Positions 44,217 through 53,026 of a stretch of DNA of 64,000 nt are shown in pieces (the stretch's first letter is position 1; the number at the start of each line of letters is the position of its first letter). The stretch is from positions 1 to 64,000 of the forward strand of contig JAOQAI010000003.1 in NCBI GenBank assembly GCA_025963645.1, given 5' to 3'. Position numbers and translations under genes: made by a program. The DNA comes from Flaviaestuariibacter sp. GTDB taxonomy: Bacteria > Bacteroidota > Bacteroidia > Chitinophagales > Chitinophagaceae. The notes under the pieces are model-generated. The model worked only from the letters and a program-made list of their open reading frames with translations, searched no databases and was not told the DNA's origin.

Positions 44217-45011
44217 ATGGTTCTAAAAATATACCAGGTAGATGCCTTTGCCGATGCGCCTTTCAGGGGCAATCCGGCGGCTGTTATTCCTTTAGAAGAT
44301 TGGATAGATGAAAGCCTAATGCAGCAGATCGCGATGGAGAACAACCTGAGCGAAACGGCTTTTATTGTAAAGGAAGACGAAGGTTATGGCATTCGCTGGT
44401 TCACACCGGAATACGAGATTGATCTTTGCGGTCATGCTACACTCGCATCTTCGTATGTGATCAAGAATTTTTTAGAACCGCCTATCCAGGATATTCATTT
44501 TTCCACGCAAAAAGCAGGTCCATTAAAAGCTTCTACTAAAGATGGTGTCTATACTTTAGACTTTCCGGCCCGTATGCCGGAACCTTGCGAAGCGCCAAAA
44601 GGACTATTAGAAAGTTTAGGAATTTTGACGGCGGTAGAAGTGATGCGGTCGCGGGATTATTTTGTCGTGCTGCCAAATGAAGAAGCGGTAAGAAATGCCG
44701 AACCCGATTACACCATTATGAAAGAACTAGATACTATCGGTGTCATCATCACCGCAAAAGGGCATGAAGCCGATGTGGTGTCGCGTTGCTTTTATCCCGG
44801 CGCTGGTATTCCCGAAGACCCGGTCACGGGTTCGGCGCATTGCAATATTGTTCCATATTGGGCGGAGAAATTAGGTAAGACCAGTCTCTTTTGTCAGCAG
44901 TTGTCAGCCCGCCACGGCGACCTGGAGTGTCGGCTGGAAGGCGACCGGGTTTTAATGAGTGGTACTTGTGTATTGTTCATGCAAGGAGAAATTTTATTGA
45001 ATCATCTATGA
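44217..45011 (+). CDS. PhzF-family isomerase
   Basis: A 264-residue protein of the PhzF/diaminopimelate-epimerase fold. Motifs: VDAFADAPFRGNPAAV (~8-23), catalytic Glu46 in SETAF, DLCGHATLA (~70) and EDPVTGSAHC (~200) in the second half. PhzF enzymes isomerise carbon skeletons, but most members, including those outside phenazine clusters, have unknown substrates; no phenazine genes are here. The stop overlaps the next start (ATGA), so it is joined to two small membrane-protein genes. Confidence 0.9.
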   Translation: MVLKIYQVDAFADAPFRGNPAAVIPLEDWIDESLMQQIAMENNLSETAFIVKEDEGYGIRWFTPEYEIDLCGHATLASSYVIKNFLEPPIQDIHFSTQKAGPLKASTKDGVYTLDFPARMPEPCEAPKGLLESLGILTAVEVMRSRDYFVVLPNEEAVRNAEPDYTIMKELDTIGVIITAKGHEADVVSRCFYPGAGIPEDPVTGSAHCNIVPYWAEKLGKTSLFCQQLSARHGDLECRLEGDRVLMSGTCVLFMQGEILLNHL

Positions 45012-45295
45012 GTCAATCCACCGCCGATAAGCGTTTTATAAAAGAATGGGAATTGCAACGCAAAGGTTCGCCGGTCGGCTTTTTTATTTTATATACGATC
45101 ATCTGGAGCGTTATTCTTTACATCGCTACTTTCTTTTTCAGCCTGGTTCTGCGCACCATTGATATCTCTTTTGTTGTGCCTGTCATCCGTATCGCCAAAT
45201 TCGTTTTCGTTGGATTATTGATCACGATGGTCTTTTATTATAAAGGGCAATACCGTTATTATAAATTAAAAGCAAAAGCATCGGAGGAGTTATGA
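45008..45295 (+). CDS. small two-helix membrane protein
   Basis: A 95-residue protein with a basic N-terminus and two predicted membrane helices (~22-45 and ~55-75), then a Lys/Tyr-rich tail. The start at 45008 overlaps the phzF-like stop by four bases; the longer frame from 44891 is inside that gene. No family recognised. It overlaps the next small membrane gene by ATGA, so the two are probably made in equal amounts and may act together. Confidence 0.75.
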   Translation: MSQSTADKRFIKEWELQRKGSPVGFFILYTIIWSVILYIATFFFSLVLRTIDISFVVPVIRIAKFVFVGLLITMVFYYKGQYRYYKLKAKASEEL

Positions 45296-45606
45296 GTCTT
45301 ACTTTTTTGCAGGAACGCAAGCTGGCGCAATACAAAGAAGAAATTGCCTTTTTGGAGAAGCAAGTGGAAAAGCAAGATGGTTGGTATGCAGTTCGATTAT
45401 CCTGGATCGTAACTATGATTTTTTATATCCTCGGATTCTTCGTTGATTATATGACAGAGGGTTCTTCACTACCGGAATATGTCATTGCATATGGATGGAA
45501 AAAGCCGATCTGGAACTTTACCAGCTGGCTACTGATTTATTATTTCTTTCTGGTGCGTGGAAATAGACGCACTTTACGAAAGCGGCGGGAAGAATTAACT
45601 GAATAA
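45292..45606 (+). CDS. small membrane protein with a 2TM-like plan
   Basis: A 104-residue protein: an N-terminal coiled-coil-like helix (ERKLAQYKEEIAFLEKQVEKQ), two predicted membrane helices (~36-55 and ~72-90) and a basic tail (RRTLRKRREE). It resembles the 2TM-domain proteins often found near Bacteroidota signalling genes, but no kinase is next to it. The start overlaps the upstream stop (ATGA). It converges with the DCC-family gene with nine bases between. Confidence 0.72.
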   Translation: MSLTFLQERKLAQYKEEIAFLEKQVEKQDGWYAVRLSWIVTMIFYILGFFVDYMTEGSSLPEYVIAYGWKKPIWNFTSWLLIYYFFLVRGNRRTLRKRREELTE

Positions 45607-45615
45607 GAAAAGAAG

Positions 45616-46017
45616 TTAGTTAAGGAAACGGCTGCGTAAATCGGGTGTTGGCACCATGCAAACCTCTTTTTTGCCAAACCATTTATAACGATTCCTTGCA
45701 ACCCAATCATAGATCTGGTCTCTCAAAAAAGCGGGCACAATCCGCAATACCTGCACTTCTTTCCAATACCAGGGTAAACCATTCATTACCTTAAGTGAGG
45801 CAGTGGATCTTTGATAAGCCTTGCCATTTTGTATCAGTACAAATGAATTAAAGCCAACTTGGTCAAGCCCGTATTCCTGCAGCAATCGTTGTCCTGCTTC
45901 TGATTGCAGCGTGGCAAAACGAAAATGACCTTTTTTGTCCTGCTTAATTACGAAATTTATCATGCCATTGCAGAACTGGCAAACGCCATCAAATAATATT
46001 ACCGGGTGCTCTTCCAT
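45616..46017 (-). CDS. DCC-family thiol-disulfide oxidoreductase-like protein (DUF393)
   Basis: A 133-residue protein with the DGVCQFCN motif (residues ~10-17), the hallmark of the DCC/DUF393 family, in a thioredoxin-like fold. The rest has the FRFATLQSEAGQRLL and VLRIVPAFLRDQIYDWVARNRYKWFG segments typical of the family. Redox function through the two Cys is expected from the motif; the partner is unknown. Terminator of the upstream yebC gene lies just before it, so it is probably a separate unit. Confidence 0.9.
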   Translation of the reverse strand: MEEHPVILFDGVCQFCNGMINFVIKQDKKGHFRFATLQSEAGQRLLQEYGLDQVGFNSFVLIQNGKAYQRSTASLKVMNGLPWYWKEVQVLRIVPAFLRDQIYDWVARNRYKWFGKKEVCMVPTPDLRSRFLN

Positions 46018-46027
46018 TCTGTAAATT

Positions 46028-46055
46028 AAAAAGCCCCGCCTCCACAGGGCTTTTT
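46028..46055 (-). terminator. terminator after yebC
   Basis: AAAAAGCCC (46028-46036) pairs with GGGCTTTTT (46047-46055), loop of ten bases, three bases from the yebC stop. Confidence 0.82.
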
Positions 46056-46057
46056 AG

Positions 46058-46780
46058 TTATTGTAAATTATGAAATACTTTTTGCACATCTTCATCCTGC
46101 TCCAATTTATCCACCAGCTTCAACACATCCTGCGCCTGATCTTCTGATAATTCTACAGTCGTTGTTGGAATCCACTCCAGTCCAGAACTCAGCGGGTTAA
46201 TGCCTTTCTCTTCCAGTGCTTTCTGCAGACTGCCGAAATCGGTAAAGGCACAACGTAAGACCAATACTTCTTCTTCGTTCTCGCCGGTTCCTTCCCCTAG
46301 TTCATCTAACCCTGCATCAATCAATTCCAATTCCAGGTCTTCCGCACTTAAGCCTTCCGGGTTCAATTTAAAAACACCCATCTTCTTAAATTGGAAGCTA
46401 ACACTGCCGCTGTTACCTAAAACACCATCGCCCTTATTGAAAATAGATTTCACATTGGCAACCGTACGCACATGGTTATCGGTAGCCGTTTCTACCAAGA
46501 TAGCCACGCCATGCGGACCATATCCTTCGTAAAGAATCTCATCATAATTGACCAGTTCCTTTCCCTGCGCTCTCTTAATCGCGGCTTCCACACGGTCCTT
46601 CGGCATACCCACACTACGCGCATTCTGGAAGCAGCGGCGCAGTGCGGCATTGGCGCTTGGATCAGGTCCGCCGGCTTTTACGGCAATAATGATCTCCTTG
46701 CCAATGCGGGTAAAGTTCTTTGCCATTTTGTCCCACCGGGCAAACATGGACGATTTGCGTACTTCAAATATGCGACCCAT
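46058..46780 (-). CDS. YebC/PmpR family protein
   Basis: A 240-residue member of the YebC family, formerly called transcriptional regulators and more recently linked to helping ribosomes through proline-rich stretches. Motifs: [21 protein letters not shown] start, [25 protein letters not shown] (~55-70) and [14 protein letters not shown] (~85-98). The start at 46780 is at the conserved MGR...; an in-frame ATG at 46849 lies upstream of the promoter-like element position. Gene symbol left blank because YebC and PmpR cannot be told apart here. Confidence 0.92.
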   Translation of the reverse strand: MGRIFEVRKSSMFARWDKMAKNFTRIGKEIIIAVKAGGPDPSANAALRRCFQNARSVGMPKDRVEAAIKRAQGKELVNYDEILYEGYGPHGVAILVETATDNHVRTVANVKSIFNKGDGVLGNSGSVSFQFKKMGVFKLNPEGLSAEDLELELIDAGLDELGEGTGENEEEVLVLRCAFTDFGSLQKALEEKGINPLSSGLEWIPTTTVELSEDQAQDVLKLVDKLEQDEDVQKVFHNLQ

Positions 46781-46846
46781 AAAAAAGTTTAAAGTTTGAG
46801 GTTTGTAGTTGGAAGTTAAACGAATGCAATCCCTCCTAAAGCCGCG

Positions 46847-46854
46847 CAAAAATA
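46847..46854 (-). promoter_or_regulatory. -7 element before yebC
   Basis: On the minus strand TATTTTTG, a full TAnnTTTG match, about 67 bases before the start. The leader between is a low-complexity stretch built of GTTT/AGTT units. Confidence 0.5.
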
Positions 46855-46870
46855 CGCTTTGACCGCCAAC

Positions 46871-46900
46871 AAAAAAGCCGTCAGTGAAGACGGCTTTTTT
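46871..46900 (-). terminator. terminator after the amino acid permease gene
   Basis: A 12-base perfect stem, AAAAAAGCCGTC (46871-46882) with GACGGCTTTTTT (46889-46900), 16 bases after the permease stop. Confidence 0.9.
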
Positions 46901-46915
46901 GTAGTAGAAACCTTT

Positions 46916-48601
46916 TTAGCGTGTTTCCATTGGGTTACGCGGCTCACCATCATTGGTTGGTTCGGCTTTACCTAAACGGCTACCAAACACAAATAAATGG
47001 ATAACGGCAAATCCAATAGATATATAAAATAATGTTCTGTCGGTCTCAAAGCCTTCAACATATTGGTGCAGGAACCCGGCAACAACCAGTAACAGTGCCA
47101 AAGCGATTCCTGTATAGCGCGCTACTCGCATTCCTCTTCTGGCAGTAGTGCCATTACCTAAGTGGCTGTTCTTAACACCATAAACCAGGTAAATATCCAT
47201 ACCTATCAGCATCCAAACCAATAAACGGATCCAGGTATCCATTGGTAAAAATACCATCATGAACAAACAGGTTATAATGCCTAAGATCGGAACTAGTGGA
47301 ACCAGCGGTGTTTTGAAAGAACGCGGTAATTCCGGCATTTTGCGGCGCATTACCCAAACACCTATACAAACAAGTATAAAGGCAAACAGTGTACCGATAC
47401 TTGTCATCTCCCCAACCACTCTTGCCGGAACAAAAGCTGCAAATAGGCTCACAAACAGCATGAACAATAAATTGTTTTTTGCCGGTGTTTGAGTCTTAGG
47501 ATTTACACTGGAAAATATTTTAGGGATCAATCCATCTTTACTCATGCTAAAAAATACGCGGCTTTGCCCCATCAGCATCACAAGAATTACTGAAGCGTAG
47601 CCAGCTAAGATGGCTACTACAATGGCTCTATTCAACCAAGGATAATCTGGCTGAACAACACCAGCTGCATCTGCGGTTCCCATATTGTCAATAGCCAAGG
47701 CAACAGGAGCGATACCGTCTTTGCCGGCAAAAGTTGTATAGCTGGTAACACCAGTCATTACATGGGCGAATAATATATATAAAATAGTACAGATAGCCAG
47801 TGAACCTAAAATTCCCCAGGGCATATCCCGCTTTGGATTTTTAGCTTCCTGGGCTGCTGTACTTACCGCATCAAATCCGATATAGGCAAAGAATACAATG
47901 GCAGCTGCCCGTATGATACCGCTAAATCCATACTCTCCAAAAGTTCCGGTATTATCTGGTATGTAAGGCGTGTAATTGTCGTTATTAATATAGCTCCATC
48001 CAAGGAAAATAAAGACAAGCACTACGGCAATCTTTAAACCTACGATCACACCGTTAACCATGGCGCTTTCACGGGTTCCCTTTATTAAAAGCATACTCAT
48101 TAGCACAATAATGAAAACGGCTGGCAGGTTAATGACACCACCATCCCAGGGTCCAAGCGTTAATGCGGTAGGCAGATGGATATCAAATCCTTCCAGGAAT
48201 TTAACGAGATAGCGGCTCCAGCTAATACCAACAGTCGCTGCGCCAACAGCGTATTCCAGCACTAGGTCCCAGCCAATGATCCAGGCGATAAATTCGCCCA
48301 TCGTTGCATAACTATAAGTATAGGCACTTCCGGCTACAGGGATCATGGAAGCAAATTCCGCATAGCACAAACCCGCGAAAAGACAACCCAAAGCGGCTAC
48401 TACAAATGAAATAGTAATGGCCGGCCCGGCATGATTTGCTGCAGCCATCCCAGTAATTGAAAATAAACCCGCTCCAATGATAGCGCCGATCCCTAAGGCG
48501 ATCAATCCGCCTGCTCCAAGCGTTCTCTTTAAGGTGTGCGTTCCCGTATCCTCTGCCTCGTTCATTAAAGCAGCCATTGGTTTTCTGATAAATAAGCTCA
48601 T
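46916..48601 (-). CDS. APC-superfamily amino acid permease
   Basis: A 561-residue inner-membrane transporter with ~14 predicted helices, of the cationic amino acid transporter (CAT-like) type. The first helix has GIGAIIGAGLFSITG (~37-51), the unwound substrate-binding segment of the APC fold; FAYIGFDAVSTAAQEAKNPKRDMP (~240) is the conserved helix 6 and loop. Start choice: MSLFIRKPMAALMNE; the long cytoplasmic N-terminus is typical. Substrate probably an amino acid taken up with H+; exact one unknown. Confidence 0.92.
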   Translation of the reverse strand: MSLFIRKPMAALMNEAEDTGTHTLKRTLGAGGLIALGIGAIIGAGLFSITGMAAANHAGPAITISFVVAALGCLFAGLCYAEFASMIPVAGSAYTYSYATMGEFIAWIIGWDLVLEYAVGAATVGISWSRYLVKFLEGFDIHLPTALTLGPWDGGVINLPAVFIIVLMSMLLIKGTRESAMVNGVIVGLKIAVVLVFIFLGWSYINNDNYTPYIPDNTGTFGEYGFSGIIRAAAIVFFAYIGFDAVSTAAQEAKNPKRDMPWGILGSLAICTILYILFAHVMTGVTSYTTFAGKDGIAPVALAIDNMGTADAAGVVQPDYPWLNRAIVVAILAGYASVILVMLMGQSRVFFSMSKDGLIPKIFSSVNPKTQTPAKNNLLFMLFVSLFAAFVPARVVGEMTSIGTLFAFILVCIGVWVMRRKMPELPRSFKTPLVPLVPILGIITCLFMMVFLPMDTWIRLLVWMLIGMDIYLVYGVKNSHLGNGTTARRGMRVARYTGIALALLLVVAGFLHQYVEGFETDRTLFYISIGFAVIHLFVFGSRLGKAEPTNDGEPRNPMETR

Positions 48602-48757
48602 AAGTGTATTTAATGGTTTTTATTCAGGTCGTAAAATAAAGGAAAAAATGGCTAAGCTCCTTATATGATTTATACACGGCGCAATGTGCAAATCAATTAA
48701 GTTTCTATTGATGGCGTTTTTTTCCGATTTTCGGCGCTCTTAACGAAAACTGGCTAT

Positions 48758-50239
48758 ATGGGAAAAGGAAACCGTCTTACGCTGTATATACTGATAGCAA
48801 TGGTTTTAGGCATTGCGGTAGGTTATTTGGTTAATCAATATGGAGGAGGTCATGAGGTAAAGTATACTTCAAAAAGTGACTTTACAGGTGCTGACACTAT
48901 TTCTGTAACAACAACCTCAGGAAAAATTACCCAACCAATTTTCGTCTTTAAAGATTCTAGTGATTATAAGAAACGGAAGGATAGCGTTATTGGTAGCTTA
49001 ATTGCTTTTACAGGAAAAAGTATTAATGTTTCTACTTCAGATCGAATTGTCACTTCTATATCCCCAAGTGCAAAAAGTGGAAGCGCTGAAATTAAGAGCA
49101 TTAAGTCATTTTCAGATTTGGTTAAGCTCTTAAGCGCAGTTTTCATCCGCTTGGTGCAAATGATCATTGCGCCTTTGGTGTTTACTACCCTGGTGGTGGG
49201 CATAGCCAAATTGGGCAATTTAAAAACCGTCGGGCGAGTGGGCGGTAAAGCCATCCTTTGGTTTGTATCTGCTTCACTGGTTTCTTTATTATTGGGAATG
49301 TTACTGGTAAATGTGTTTGAACCTGGAAGGTTTATCGACCTATCGCAAAGCGACACTTCAGGCTTGAAAGACATCATGGGTAAAACGGAAGGTTTTTCCA
49401 TCGAGAACTTCGTCACGCATATCATTCCAAAAAGCTTCATCGAAGCGATGGCCACCAACGAAATTCTGCAGATCGTGGTCTTCTCTATCTTCTTTGGTGT
49501 GGCGGCATCCGCCATTGGCGATTATACAAAGCCGGTGATACACGCACTGGAAGTTGTTTCTCACATCATCCTGAAGATGGTGAACTACGTCATGAATTTC
49601 GCTCCGTTTGGCGTATTTGGGGCCATTGCTGCCGTAGTAGCAGCAAAAGGCTTAGGCATCTTCCAGTTTTACCTGATCTACTTTGGCTATTTCCTTTTAG
49701 GCATCGCCATACTTTGGGTGATCTTATTATCGGTTGGATTCGTGATATTAAAAGGTCGCATGAAAGAATTGATGCGTCGCATCAGCGGGCCACTCCTTAT
49801 TGCTTTTAGCACCACCAGCAGTGAAGCGGTTTTCCCTAAACTTACCGAAGAACTCGAGCGATTTGGCTGCAAGGACAAAATTGTTGCGTTTGTATTGCCG
49901 CTTGGCTATTCCTTCAACCTCGATGGCAGCATGATGTATATGACCTTTGCTTCACTGGCGATTGCGCAGGCTTATGGCATTGATCTTTCCTTAGGTACGC
50001 AGCTTACGATGCTGTTGGTATTAATGCTGACGAGCAAAGGAATTGCCGGTGTGCCACGTGCTTCTCTTGTTGTGGTGCTAGCTACCTGTGCCATGTTCAA
50101 CATTCCCCCGGAAGGCGTAGCCCTTATCCTGCCGATCGACCATTTCTGCGATATGTTCCGTACAGCCACCAACGTGGTTGGTAATGGTCTGGCAACAAGC
50201 GTGGTGAGCAAGTGGGAAGGCGAGTTGGATAATGGTTAA
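48758..50239 (+). CDS. dicarboxylate/amino acid:cation symporter (DAACS family)
   Basis: A 493-residue transporter of the glutamate/aspartate/C4-dicarboxylate family (GltP/DctA fold), driven by Na+ or H+. Motifs: the serine-rich AFSTTSSEAVFPK (re-entrant hairpin 1, ~348-360), NLDGSMMY (helix 7, ~386-393) and DHFCDMFRTATNVVGN (helix 8). An unusual feature is a ~85-residue polar Ser/Lys/Thr-rich insert between the first two helices (~33-118), facing outside the membrane. No Shine-Dalgarno or TAnnTTTG element is seen just before the start. Confidence 0.93.
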   Translation: MGKGNRLTLYILIAMVLGIAVGYLVNQYGGGHEVKYTSKSDFTGADTISVTTTSGKITQPIFVFKDSSDYKKRKDSVIGSLIAFTGKSINVSTSDRIVTSISPSAKSGSAEIKSIKSFSDLVKLLSAVFIRLVQMIIAPLVFTTLVVGIAKLGNLKTVGRVGGKAILWFVSASLVSLLLGMLLVNVFEPGRFIDLSQSDTSGLKDIMGKTEGFSIENFVTHIIPKSFIEAMATNEILQIVVFSIFFGVAASAIGDYTKPVIHALEVVSHIILKMVNYVMNFAPFGVFGAIAAVVAAKGLGIFQFYLIYFGYFLLGIAILWVILLSVGFVILKGRMKELMRRISGPLLIAFSTTSSEAVFPKLTEELERFGCKDKIVAFVLPLGYSFNLDGSMMYMTFASLAIAQAYGIDLSLGTQLTMLLVLMLTSKGIAGVPRASLVVVLATCAMFNIPPEGVALILPIDHFCDMFRTATNVVGNGLATSVVSKWEGELDNG

Positions 50240-50302
50240 GCCCGCTTCGTGTATTCGTTTTAACTTGCGGCAGCAAAATTTAATTACCTAAAGGGCTTCC
50301 TG

Positions 50303-51079
50303 ATGTTGGATAATTTAGTTACGTGGATCATTAATAATGGCGGATTATATATTTTATTGCTGGTGGTTTTCGCCGAAACCGGCCTGTTCGCCGGGTTCTT
50401 TCTACCAGGTGATTCCTTATTGTTCGTTGCGGGTATTTATGCGCATGAAATAGATGCCACCACTCCCGGATTAAGCTATGAATTCTTAAGCCTGATTGGT
50501 TTAGGTGCCGTACGTAATGAATGGCTTGACCTTGCAGTATTGATAGGGTTGATTTCTTTTGCTGGTATTATTGGCAATACGGTTGGCTATTGGTTCGGTC
50601 GCAAAATCGGACCTTCCATGTACAACTGGAAGGACCGCCTCCTCTTTAAACAAAAATACCTGCACCAGGCAAAAGAGTTTTACGAAAAGCACGGTGGCAT
50701 CGCTATCATCGGCGCTCGTTTCCTACCGCTGGTGCGCACCTTTGCACCCATCATTGCTGGCATCGTAGCGATGGATAAAAAGAAGTTCGCTTTCTATAAT
50801 ATCGTTGGCAGCTTCGCGTGGGTTTCCAGCATGGTGCTGGGCGGTCATTTTCTTCAAAAATGGGTGCTAAGCCAGTTTGGTTTTGACCTTAAATCGCACC
50901 TCGAAGTAATCGTGATCGTTATCGTATTGGTGACCACAGCGCCGGTTGCCTACAAAATGTTCTTTGCCCCTAAGAAATCAGCAACCCTGGAAATTGCGAA
51001 AGAAATTCCGGGAGAAGCGCTGGATGCCGACACTCCTGAAGACGATAACGACAACAGCAGACCGAAATCTCGAAGCTGA
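50303..51079 (+). CDS. DedA family membrane protein
   Basis: A 258-residue inner-membrane protein of the DedA/SNARE-associated family, members of which flip undecaprenyl phosphate or phospholipids. It has the helix-hairpin motifs ETGLFAGFFLPGDSLLF (~25-41) and GARFLPLVRTFAP (~140-152), including the essential Arg pair. The C-terminal ~30 residues are an acidic, low-complexity tail (TPEDDNDNSRP). It lies 63 bases after the symporter gene and 41 before the MFS gene, all one direction. Confidence 0.9.
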   Translation: MLDNLVTWIINNGGLYILLLVVFAETGLFAGFFLPGDSLLFVAGIYAHEIDATTPGLSYEFLSLIGLGAVRNEWLDLAVLIGLISFAGIIGNTVGYWFGRKIGPSMYNWKDRLLFKQKYLHQAKEFYEKHGGIAIIGARFLPLVRTFAPIIAGIVAMDKKKFAFYNIVGSFAWVSSMVLGGHFLQKWVLSQFGFDLKSHLEVIVIVIVLVTTAPVAYKMFFAPKKSATLEIAKEIPGEALDADTPEDDNDNSRPKSRS

Positions 51080-51120
51080 AACCGCTTGTTTCCAAGATGA
51101 TTTACGTTTAATGCCATTCG

Positions 51121-52368
51121 ATGACTGCAAAAAAAGAGACCTCGATATTTAGCCTTGCTGTAATTGTTGCCGCATTGGGCTATTTTGTTGACATCTACGA
51201 CCTACTGCTTTTTGGTATTGTTCGGGTTCCCAGTTTACAGTCATTGGGATTAACGAAAGAGCAAATCACTATTGATGGTGAAAGCATCATCATGTGGCAG
51301 ATGGCCGGGTTGCTTATCGGTGGCATCATCTGGGGAATAATGGGAGATAAACGAGGCAGGCTTAGTGTGCTTTTCGGTTCCATTATTTTATATTCCCTTG
51401 CCAATATAGCCAATGGGTTTGTAGAAACGGTAGGGCAATACCAGCTCATTCGTTTTATTGCAGGCATTGGCCTCGCCGGGGAATTAGGCGCCGGTATCAC
51501 ATTAGTCTCAGAACTTACACCTAAAGAAAAACGTGGCATTGCTACTTCCTTAGTGGCAGGTATTGGCTTAACGGGGGCGGTCGTGGCCTTTATCATGAAA
51601 GAAAATTTTCATTGGCGCACCTGCTATTTCATTGGTGGCGGTTTGGGGTTGGGACTTCTTGTTTTACGCGTTTCGGTTATCGAATCGGGGTTGTACAATG
51701 CGGTTAAAAATGCAGGTGTGCAACGCGGTAATTTCTTCAGTCTATTTAAAGGGGAGCGGTTAAAAAAATATATCCTCGGCATTTTAATAGGCTTGCCTAC
51801 CTGGTTTGTCATTGGCGTATTGGTTACGTTTTCGGGAGAGTTTGGCGAGCGGATGGGCATTGCGGATAAGATCGATCCCGGCAAGTCTTTGATGTACGCT
51901 TATGCGGGCATTGCGATAGGCGATATACTGATCGGTTTGTTAAGTCAATGGTTGCGCAGCCGTAAAAAAGCCCTTTTTATTTTTTATGGAATAACAGCGC
52001 TTTTCATGGTGCTATTCTTTACTACGCAATGGGGCGGCTCTGCCGAAAGAATGTATTGGATCTGCGCTGGACTTGGGTTCGGCACGGGCTTCTGGGCCAT
52101 ATTTGTTACCATGGCAGCAGAACAGTTTGGAACGAATATCAGGGCTACCGCTGCTACCACTATACCCAATATGGTCCGTGGTATGTTGGCCATTTTCATT
52201 CTTCCTCTTTTTAAATTATTACGGGGTCCGATAGAAACCTCCCAGCCGGAGCAATATATCAGGGCCGGTTGGATATCTGCCCTAATCATTATGGCCATTA
52301 CCGTTTGTGCGGCAGTCTTTACAAAAGAGACCTTCAATAAGGACCTGGATTATGTTGAGCCTTCCTAA
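51121..52368 (+). CDS. major facilitator superfamily transporter
   Basis: A 415-residue MFS protein with 12 predicted helices. Helix 1 contains DIYDLLLFG (~24-32), the loop 2-3 signature is GDKRGRLSVLFGS (~75-87) and helix 5 has GIGLTGAV. The Asp in helix 1 and the pattern are those of the metabolite:H+ symporter group, so an organic acid or sugar acid may be the substrate; this is inference. The stop comes 49 bases before the DUF4254 start, with a promoter element between. Confidence 0.88.
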   Translation: MTAKKETSIFSLAVIVAALGYFVDIYDLLLFGIVRVPSLQSLGLTKEQITIDGESIIMWQMAGLLIGGIIWGIMGDKRGRLSVLFGSIILYSLANIANGFVETVGQYQLIRFIAGIGLAGELGAGITLVSELTPKEKRGIATSLVAGIGLTGAVVAFIMKENFHWRTCYFIGGGLGLGLLVLRVSVIESGLYNAVKNAGVQRGNFFSLFKGERLKKYILGILIGLPTWFVIGVLVTFSGEFGERMGIADKIDPGKSLMYAYAGIAIGDILIGLLSQWLRSRKKALFIFYGITALFMVLFFTTQWGGSAERMYWICAGLGFGTGFWAIFVTMAAEQFGTNIRATAATTIPNMVRGMLAIFILPLFKLLRGPIETSQPEQYIRAGWISALIIMAITVCAAVFTKETFNKDLDYVEPS

Positions 52369-52392
52369 TTCTGGATTCAATCGTTGGTTGGC

Positions 52393-52400
52393 TATTTTTG
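52393..52400 (+). promoter_or_regulatory. -7 element before the DUF4254-GT9 unit
   Basis: TATTTTTG, a full TAnnTTTG match, 17 bases before the DUF4254 start. Expected leader about 12 bases. Confidence 0.55.
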
Positions 52401-52417
52401 CAATTCAAAAGATTTAA

Positions 52418-53026
52418 ATGACCGCTGCACAATTCATCTCGATATTCCAACAAAGCATTACTGATTATCATGGAAAAGATAATGTAGATACTTCCCTTGC
52501 CAATCCTTATCCGGAGAATGGGTTGGAGCATTTGCTGTACTTAAAAAACTGGATCGACACGGTTCAGTGGCACCTGGAAGATATTATCCGCAACCCTCAA
52601 ATTGACCCCGTAGAAGCGCTGCAAATTAAACGGCGCATCGACAGTTCTAACCAGCACCGTACCGATGTGGTGGAATTTATTGACAGTTGGTTTTTGCAGC
52701 AATACGGCGAAGTGCACCCGCAAGCAGACGCTACCATTAACACGGAAAGCCCTGCCTGGGCTATTGACCGGTTATCCATTTTAGAATTGAAGATATTTCA
52801 CATGCAGGCGGAAGTAGCTCGTGACGAAGCCTCCGAAGCACACCGCTTGGCCTGCCAGTCGAAGCTGGGCATTCTGCTGACACAACGGACTGACCTTTCA
52901 ACTGCCATTGATGGCTTATTGGAGGACATCGCTGCCGGACGCAAATACATGAAAGTGTATAAGCAGATGAAGATGTACAACGATGAAAGCCTGAATCCGG
53001 TTCTCTACGCTCAAAAAGGGTCTTAA
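52418..53026 (+). CDS. DUF4254 family protein
   Basis: A 202-residue soluble, all-helical protein of the DUF4254 family, found in Bacteroidota beside heptosyltransferase-like genes. Motifs: the AIDRLSILELKIFHM segment (~113-127) is the strongest conserved block, with an EHLLYLKNWID block at ~37-47. No enzyme motif is visible. Its TAA stop abuts the TTG start of the next gene with no base between, so the two are translationally coupled and probably act in the same lipid or glycan pathway. Confidence 0.85.
   Translation: MTAAQFISIFQQSITDYHGKDNVDTSLANPYPENGLEHLLYLKNWIDTVQWHLEDIIRNPQIDPVEALQIKRRIDSSNQHRTDVVEFIDSWFLQQYGEVHPQADATINTESPAWAIDRLSILELKIFHMQAEVARDEASEAHRLACQSKLGILLTQRTDLSTAIDGLLEDIAAGRKYMKVYKQMKMYNDESLNPVLYAQKGS

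Noticed and set aside
48964-49515. Minus-strand 183-codon frame opposite the symporter gene
   Set aside because: Antisense shadow; the plus-strand gene is beyond doubt.
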